From the NCBI RefSeq assembly GCF_030817195.1, contig NZ_JAUSYZ010000001.1, positions 806,001 to 870,000 of the forward strand: 64,000 nucleotides of DNA, in the 5' to 3' direction. The stretch comes from Arthrobacter globiformis (GTDB taxonomy: Bacteria > Actinomycetota > Actinomycetes > Actinomycetales > Micrococcaceae). The number at the start of each line of letters is the position of its first letter. Position 1 is the first letter of the stretch. A program made the position numbers and the translations under genes. Shown here piece by piece: positions 60,083 through 64,000 of this stretch. The notes beneath the pieces were generated by a model. That model did not search any database and was not told the origin of the DNA. It saw nothing but the letters and a program-made list of their open reading frames with translations.

Positions 60083-60481
60083 CTAGCCTGCGGCCTGTGC
60101 TGCCGGCGCGAGGGCGGAGGCTGGCGCCTCGCCGGGGGCGCCGTCAGATCCGCCGTTTTTCTGCCGCATGCCGCCACCGTCGAGGATGGTGCCCAGCAGG
60201 CCATGGGCCGCTTCGAGGACTTCGCGTACCTCAGGGGACGTCAGTTCGTAGAACAGGCGGCCGTCCTTCCGGGACGGAACGATCAGCCGCTGGCGCCGCA
60301 GGATGCCGAGGTGCTGGGAGAGGTTCGAGGCCTCAAGGCCGGTGCAGTCCCGCAGGTTGCTCACGGTCACCGGACCGCTGACCAGCATCTCCAGGACCAG
60401 GATGCGTGCAGGGTGGCCCATGGACTTGAACAGGTCCGCCTTAACCTCGGTGTGAATCACGCCGTGGGGCATGTCACCCAT
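60083..60481 (-). CDS. ArsR/SmtB-family regulator
   Basis: A 132-residue winged helix-turn-helix protein: LFKSMGHPARILVLEMLVSG, then VSNLRDCTGLEASNLSQHLG as recognition helix and wing LIVPSRKDGRLFYELTSPEV. One Cys lies in the recognition region (RDCTG); no classical CxC metal site is seen, so the signal may be something other than arsenite or cadmium. The C-terminal 30 residues are Gly/Ala-rich. ATG 60481 follows GGAAGGA. No gene follows closely; its target may be its own promoter. Confidence 0.88.
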   Translation of the reverse strand: MGDMPHGVIHTEVKADLFKSMGHPARILVLEMLVSGPVTVSNLRDCTGLEASNLSQHLGILRRQRLIVPSRKDGRLFYELTSPEVREVLEAAHGLLGTILDGGGMRQKNGGSDGAPGEAPASALAPAAQAAG

Positions 60482-60824
60482 GATGGATTCCTTCCACTGT
60501 TCCTTGCCAGATGTTGCCAGCCAGGTATTGCTCGGCGCGCCGAACTGGTGCCCCCAAGGCGTATAGACCTAAGTATAGAGACAGAACGGTCTGTCTCCGG
60601 CGAACGGGATGAACTTTTTGTGGGGTAGTCCGTCCTGCAGGGGCGCGACGGCCCGGGAGTAGCCATGGACAGGCCTTGCCAAGACGCTGCAACTGGTTCA
60701 CAATTTCATAAATTCCTCAATTGGCGCCCCGGCTCATCCGCGGGAGCGGCAAGGAAGAAAATCTCAGCTGCTTCCGGCGACGACGGCGTCCCGGACGCCG
60801 TGTTCCCGGATCCAGGAGGGCTAA
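60482..60824. other. 343-base intergenic region with operator palindrome
   Basis: Divergent promoter region between the ArsR regulator and the small DUF1508 gene. It holds the GAGACAGA-ACGG-TCTGTCTC palindrome at 60578-60597 with TATAGA direct repeats just left of it, and AGGAGG for the rightward gene at 60814-60819. No gene is visible. Confidence 0.6.
60578..60597. promoter_or_regulatory. GAGACAGA-N4-TCTGTCTC palindrome
   Basis: A perfect inverted repeat of eight-base arms about 97 bases before the ArsR start, next to GTATAGA repeats (60561 and 60573). The form is like TetR-family operators, but the nearest regulator is the ArsR protein. Confidence 0.6.
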
Positions 60825-61100
60825 ATGGCTGGCATGTTCGAACTCTTCATTGACGCAGAGGCTTCATTCAGGTTCCAGCTCACCGCCCCGGACGGCACCG
60901 TGATGGCCGTGTCCCGCCCTTTTCCCAGCAAGGCTGCAGCGGTTGAAGGCATTGCTGCCGTTCGCGAGTACGCCGGAATGGGGCACGTGCGGGAGCTCGC
61001 CACGGCCCCGGTGGATCGCTTCCTCGGTTCCCGCCCCCGCGCTGCCGTTCGTCCTCTTCCCCAGCGCATACCCGTCCAGTGCCAGGGGATGACCGGATAG
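60825..61100 (+). CDS. Small DUF1508 (YegP-like) protein
   Basis: A 91-residue protein with one YegP-type alpha/beta unit: MFELFIDAEASFRFQLTAPD, GTVMAVSRPFPSKAAAVEGI and AAVREYAGMGHVRELA, followed by a basic, Pro/Arg-rich tail. The function of the family is unknown. ATG 60825 has AGGAGG at ideal spacing. It is followed after 17 bases by the PAS-ANTAR gene and is likely co-transcribed with it. Confidence 0.82.
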   Translation: MAGMFELFIDAEASFRFQLTAPDGTVMAVSRPFPSKAAAVEGIAAVREYAGMGHVRELATAPVDRFLGSRPRAAVRPLPQRIPVQCQGMTG

Positions 61101-61117
61101 GGCGGCAGGGAGCCGCG

Positions 61118-61804
61118 ATGAGCCTTCCGAAAACCGTGCGGGCGTACTCGAGCGCACTCGGGCCGGCAGATTGTGTTGCCGGCACGTTCTACTACGATGC
61201 CATCTCCGGACGGCTCGAGTGGTCAGATGAGCTGTACACGCTCCACGGTTACCGCCGCGGCGACATCGTCCCCAGTGTGGAGCTGCTGTATGCCCACAAG
61301 CATCCGGACGACAGGGAGCGCTGCCATGACATCTTCATGGCCGCCTGCGAAGCGGGCGGTTTCTTCTGCAGCTACCACCGCATCATCGACGCGCGCATGC
61401 GCGAACACCGTGTCCTCACCGCCGGCGAGGCGCTCATGGAGGACGGCAGTCTCAGCGCTGTTGAGGGATTCATCGTTGACCTGACCAGCACGCTGCACTG
61501 GGAAACCGAAAGGGCAGCACGCGAAGCAGTTGCCGGGGCCCTTGGCACCCGAAGCACCATCGAACAGGCGAAGGGCATCCTGATGGGGATCCTGCGGATT
61601 GGTTCCGAGGCCGCCTTCGACTTGATGGCCAAGTACAGCCAGGACACGAACATCAAGGTGTCCAGCACGGCTGCCGACCTCGTGCAGCTTGCCAACAGCC
61701 CGCAGCCGGCGGCATTGCTTGACACGTTCGTCCAGGAGCTACGGCGGCCGTCCGAAAGGCACACGGACAGCCCTGCAGAGAAGGACGGCGTGCCAAGCTG
61801 CTAG
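61118..61804 (+). CDS. PAS-ANTAR domain RNA-binding regulator
   Basis: A 228-residue protein with an N-terminal PAS fold (about residues 20-120; WSDELYTLHGYRRGDIVPSV and HPDDRERCHDIFMAACEAGG are characteristic) and a C-terminal ANTAR domain (about 145-200; LGTRSTIEQAKGILMGILRI, AFDLMAKYSQDTNIKVSSTA). ANTAR domains bind paired hairpins in nascent RNA and prevent termination, so it is probably a signal-dependent antiterminator. ATG 61118 follows GGCAGGGAG. The signal bound by the PAS domain is unknown. Confidence 0.92.
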   Translation: MSLPKTVRAYSSALGPADCVAGTFYYDAISGRLEWSDELYTLHGYRRGDIVPSVELLYAHKHPDDRERCHDIFMAACEAGGFFCSYHRIIDARMREHRVLTAGEALMEDGSLSAVEGFIVDLTSTLHWETERAAREAVAGALGTRSTIEQAKGILMGILRIGSEAAFDLMAKYSQDTNIKVSSTAADLVQLANSPQPAALLDTFVQELRRPSERHTDSPAEKDGVPSC

Positions 61805-61835
61805 CCGCAGGGCCGCCGGTCAGTCCCCAAACCGG

Positions 61836-62342
61836 TCAGTCCGTGAAGTCCCCGGCGCCGCGGCGGAAGTCGCCCAGGATCCGGATCAGCTGGTTCACGT
61901 CCTCTTCGCCGAAACCGGACTGGCCGAAAATTTCGGCGTTGAGCACCGCCGTCGCCCGTTTTGCCAGCGTGCGACCCTCGGCCGTGAGCTCGATCAGGGT
62001 GGTGCGCCCGTCCGTGGGGTGCGGCGACCGGACCACCAGCCCCGCCGTCTGGAGGCGGTCGACGGCGTTGGTCACCGAGGTGGGATGGACCTGGAGCAGG
62101 GCGCTCGCCTTGTTCATGGGCAGTGCGCCGCTCCTGGCGAAGCTCAGCAGCGCCAGCAGCTCGTAGCGGGCGAAGGTCAGTCCGAAGGGCTTCAGAGCCC
62201 CCTCGATGCGGGCCATCAGGATCTGCTGGGTGCGCATGATTGCCGTGATGGCGGCCATTGGAGCGGCGACGTCGCCCCAGCCGTGGCTCTCCCAGTTGCG
62301 CTGTGCATCGGCAATCGGGTCACGGGGCAGCGGAGGGCTCAC
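61836..62342 (-). CDS. MarR-family transcriptional regulator
   Basis: A 168-residue winged helix-turn-helix protein. Marks are FGLTFARYELLALLSFARSG, KASALLQVHPTSVTNAVDRL for DNA recognition and the wing VVRSPHPTDGRTTLIELTAEG. GTG 62342 starts three bases after the stop of the acyl-CoA ligase gene on the same strand, so the two form an operon. MarR proteins beside CoA ligases often sense the aromatic or fatty acid or its CoA ester. Confidence 0.9.
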   Translation of the reverse strand: MSPPLPRDPIADAQRNWESHGWGDVAAPMAAITAIMRTQQILMARIEGALKPFGLTFARYELLALLSFARSGALPMNKASALLQVHPTSVTNAVDRLQTAGLVVRSPHPTDGRTTLIELTAEGRTLAKRATAVLNAEIFGQSGFGEEDVNQLIRILGDFRRGAGDFTD

Positions 62343-62345
62343 GGT

Positions 62346-64000
62346 TCAGCCCTGGCTTTTCAGGCCCGGGAAGTCTGTTTCGGAGTATTCCGTTCCCAGG
62401 CCGGGGGGAACGCTCGCCTGGATGCCGTCCGCGTGGCGGAGCTCCTCGCTGTGCCGCAGCTCGACCCGGCGGATCTTGCCCGAGATGGTCTTCGGCAGCT
62501 CGGCGAACTCCAGCCGGCGGATGCGCTTGAACGGCGCCAGGTGGTCGCGGCAGTAGCGCAGGATCTCCTCGGCGAGCTCGGGCCCCGGCTGGTGGCCGGC
62601 CGCCAGCACCACGAATGCCTTGGGCACGGACAGCTTCAGCGGATCAGGGGAAGGAACGACGGCGGCCTCCGCCACCGCCGGGTGCTCGATGAGCACGCTC
62701 TCCAGCTCGAACGGGGACAGCCGGTAGTCGGACGACTTGAAGACGTCGTCGTCCCGGCCCACGTAGGTGATGACGCCGTGCTCGTCCCGGCTGGCCATGT
62801 CGCCGGTGTGGTAGTAGCCGCCGCGGAATGCCTCGGCCGTCCTCTCCGGGTCACCGTAGTACGACTTCATCAGCCCTGCGGGGCGGGGATCCAGGCGCAG
62901 GCACAGCTCGCCGTCGTCGGCCTCTTCGCCGGTAGCCGGATCGACGAGGACCACGTCGTATCCCGGCAGGGGCAGGCCCATCGCGCCGATCTTGACCGGC
63001 TGGCCGGGGGTGTTGGCCACCTGCACCGTGGTCTCGGTCTGGCCGAAGCCGTCGCGGATGGTCTGGCCCCAGGCGCGCTGGACCTGGCCGATGACCTCCG
63101 CGTTGAGGGGCTCGCCGGCCGAAACAACCTTGGTGGGCGGATTCTTGAGGAGCGTGAGGTCGGCCTGGATGAGCATCCGCCAGACAGTGGGCGGGGCGCA
63201 GAAGCTGGTGACCTTCTCCCGGTCCATCTGCTCCATGAGAGCCTTGGCATCGAAGCGTTCGTAGTTGTAGACGAACACGCAGGCCTCGGCAATCCACGGG
63301 GCGAACAGGTTGGACCAGGCGTGTTTCGCCCAGCCCGGGGAGGCCACGTTGAGGTGCACGTCGCCCGGCTCCAGGCCGATCCAGTACATCGTGGACAGGT
63401 GGCCCACCGGATACGAGGTGTGCGTGTGTTCCACGAGCTTGGCCTTGGAGGTGGTGCCCGAAGTGAAGTAGAGGAGCAGGGTCTCGTCTGCCAGGGTGGG
63501 CGCGTCGGGCGTGAAGTCGGCGGGTGACCCTGCCGAATCCGCGTACTGCAGCGCCTCGCCGGCGCCGTTGCTGCCGGCGCCGTTGATGCCTGCCCCCGCG
63601 GCATCGGGGATGCCGATGAGCCGGTAGTGGCCGGGCACTTCGGCAAACTTGCGCAGGTTGGAACTGCCGACGGCGGCCCAGCCCGCTTCCCCGCGCTCCA
63701 CCCGGTCCTTCAGGTCCGCGGGACCCATGAGGGTGGTGGTGGGGATCAGTACGATGCCAAGCTTGATGCCGGCCAGCACGAGTTCCCACAGTTCCACCTG
63801 GTTGCCCAGCATGATGATCATGCGGTCGCCGCGCTTCACGCCCTGGCTGCGGAGCCAGTTGGCCACCTGGTTGGACCGGGCCGACAGTTCGGCGAAGCTG
63901 CGGCGGGTGGCCGAGCCGTCCTGTTCCACGATCACCAGTGCCGGGTTCCCGCCGCGGTCAGGATCCGCCGCGATGGCGTCAAACCAGTCGAGTGCGAAAT
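62346..64000 (-). CDS. AMP-dependent acyl-CoA synthetase (partial, 5' end outside)
   Basis: The 3' part (about 550 residues) of an adenylate-forming ligase; the frame stays open to the window edge (LDWFDAIAADPDRGG before VIVEQDG), so the start is beyond base 64000. It has the P-loop-like YFTSGTTSKAKLVEHTH, the acyl-site region GFGQTETTVQVAN, YYHTGDMASRDEHGVITYVG, the hinge GRDDDVFKSSDYRLSPFELE and the catalytic Lys in LPKTISGKIRR. The style is that of medium-chain or benzoate-type CoA ligases, activating an acid as acyl-AMP then acyl-CoA. GINGA/GSNGA repeats near 63558-63602 form a short insert. Operon with the MarR gene. Confidence 0.92.
   Translation of the reverse strand, partial: FALDWFDAIAADPDRGGNPALVIVEQDGSATRRSFAELSARSNQVANWLRSQGVKRGDRMIIMLGNQVELWELVLAGIKLGIVLIPTTTLMGPADLKDRVERGEAGWAAVGSSNLRKFAEVPGHYRLIGIPDAAGAGINGAGSNGAGEALQYADSAGSPADFTPDAPTLADETLLLYFTSGTTSKAKLVEHTHTSYPVGHLSTMYWIGLEPGDVHLNVASPGWAKHAWSNLFAPWIAEACVFVYNYERFDAKALMEQMDREKVTSFCAPPTVWRMLIQADLTLLKNPPTKVVSAGEPLNAEVIGQVQRAWGQTIRDGFGQTETTVQVANTPGQPVKIGAMGLPLPGYDVVLVDPATGEEADDGELCLRLDPRPAGLMKSYYGDPERTAEAFRGGYYHTGDMASRDEHGVITYVGRDDDVFKSSDYRLSPFELESVLIEHPAVAEAAVVPSPDPLKLSVPKAFVVLAAGHQPGPELAEEILRYCRDHLAPFKRIRRLEFAELPKTISGKIRRVELRHSEELRHADGIQASVPPGLGTEYSETDFPGLKSQG
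63558..63602 (-). repeat. 15-nt tandem repeat x3 in acyl-CoA ligase gene
   Basis: Three 15-base units (63558-63572, 63573-63587, 63588-63602) encode overlapping GAGIN/GAGSN-type pentapeptides in a loop between the adenylation subdomains. Confidence 0.75.

Overview
The window is chromosomal DNA of a high-GC Gram-positive bacterium, most likely Arthrobacter or Pseudarthrobacter (Micrococcaceae). The evidence is the strong GC third-position bias on both strands, many GTG starts, GTGA/ATGA stop-start overlaps, a DUF222/HNH (13E12-type) protein, a five-gene Asp23 operon, a GH68 fructosyltransferase and a RipA-like NlpC/P60 protein. I see no insertion sequence, integrase, CRISPR array or rRNA gene. 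Both ends cut genes: an HldE-like enzyme on the left and an acyl-CoA ligase on the right.

Layout. 0-7.5 kb: a heptose-like sugar nucleotide cluster with two HldE-type kinase/nucleotidylyltransferases, a frameshifted SDR, a GT9 glycosyltransferase, an aldehyde dehydrogenase and a spermidine-synthase-like protein. 7.4-14.1 kb: LysR regulator with a divergent SDR, a LysE-type exporter, two small genes, a frameshifted ProY-like permease and the DUF222/HNH protein. 14.2-25.3 kb: histidine utilisation (IclR regulator, hutU, hutH, distant hutG) with interleaved housekeeping genes (Na+/H+ antiporter, class A PBP). Four near-identical 17-bp palindromes mark the IclR promoter, a divergent SDR, hutU and hutG, so the regulon can be read from the sequence. 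25.3-28.1 kb: purine permease, CopC protein, flavoprotein fragment-like gene. 28.5-36.4 kb: universal stress protein plus a rifampicin-phosphotransferase-like protein, DedA, and a LolA-like/ABC exporter operon whose permease is frameshifted. 36.5-40.3 kb: NlpC/P60 endopeptidase, metallopeptidase, EamA transporter and a tRNA-Glu/Asp/Phe operon with clear promoter and terminator. 40.3-52.4 kb: GH68 enzyme, a lipoprotein, the Asp23 operon, then a GH13 glucosidase divergent from a MalEFG-type importer and a LacI regulator. Matching 14-bp LacI-type operators sit before the GH68 gene and in the GH13/importer intergenic region, suggesting one sucrose/alpha-glucoside regulon. 52.4-64 kb: unknown protein, exonuclease III, valine-catabolism operon (mmsA, HIBCH, mmsB, enoyl-CoA hydratase), small genes, an ArsR regulator, a PAS-ANTAR protein, and a MarR/acyl-CoA ligase pair.

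The most noteworthy signals are: the paired HldE cluster in an organism expected to lack LPS; the 17-bp hut operator series; an intergenic palindromic repeat family (two 101-bp copies near 40.4 kb and a diverged inverted copy at 54.2 kb); and in-frame 15-nt tandem repeats adding pentapeptide repeats to linkers or termini of five unrelated proteins. Three genes carry single-base frameshifts, which are either sequencing errors or recent decay.
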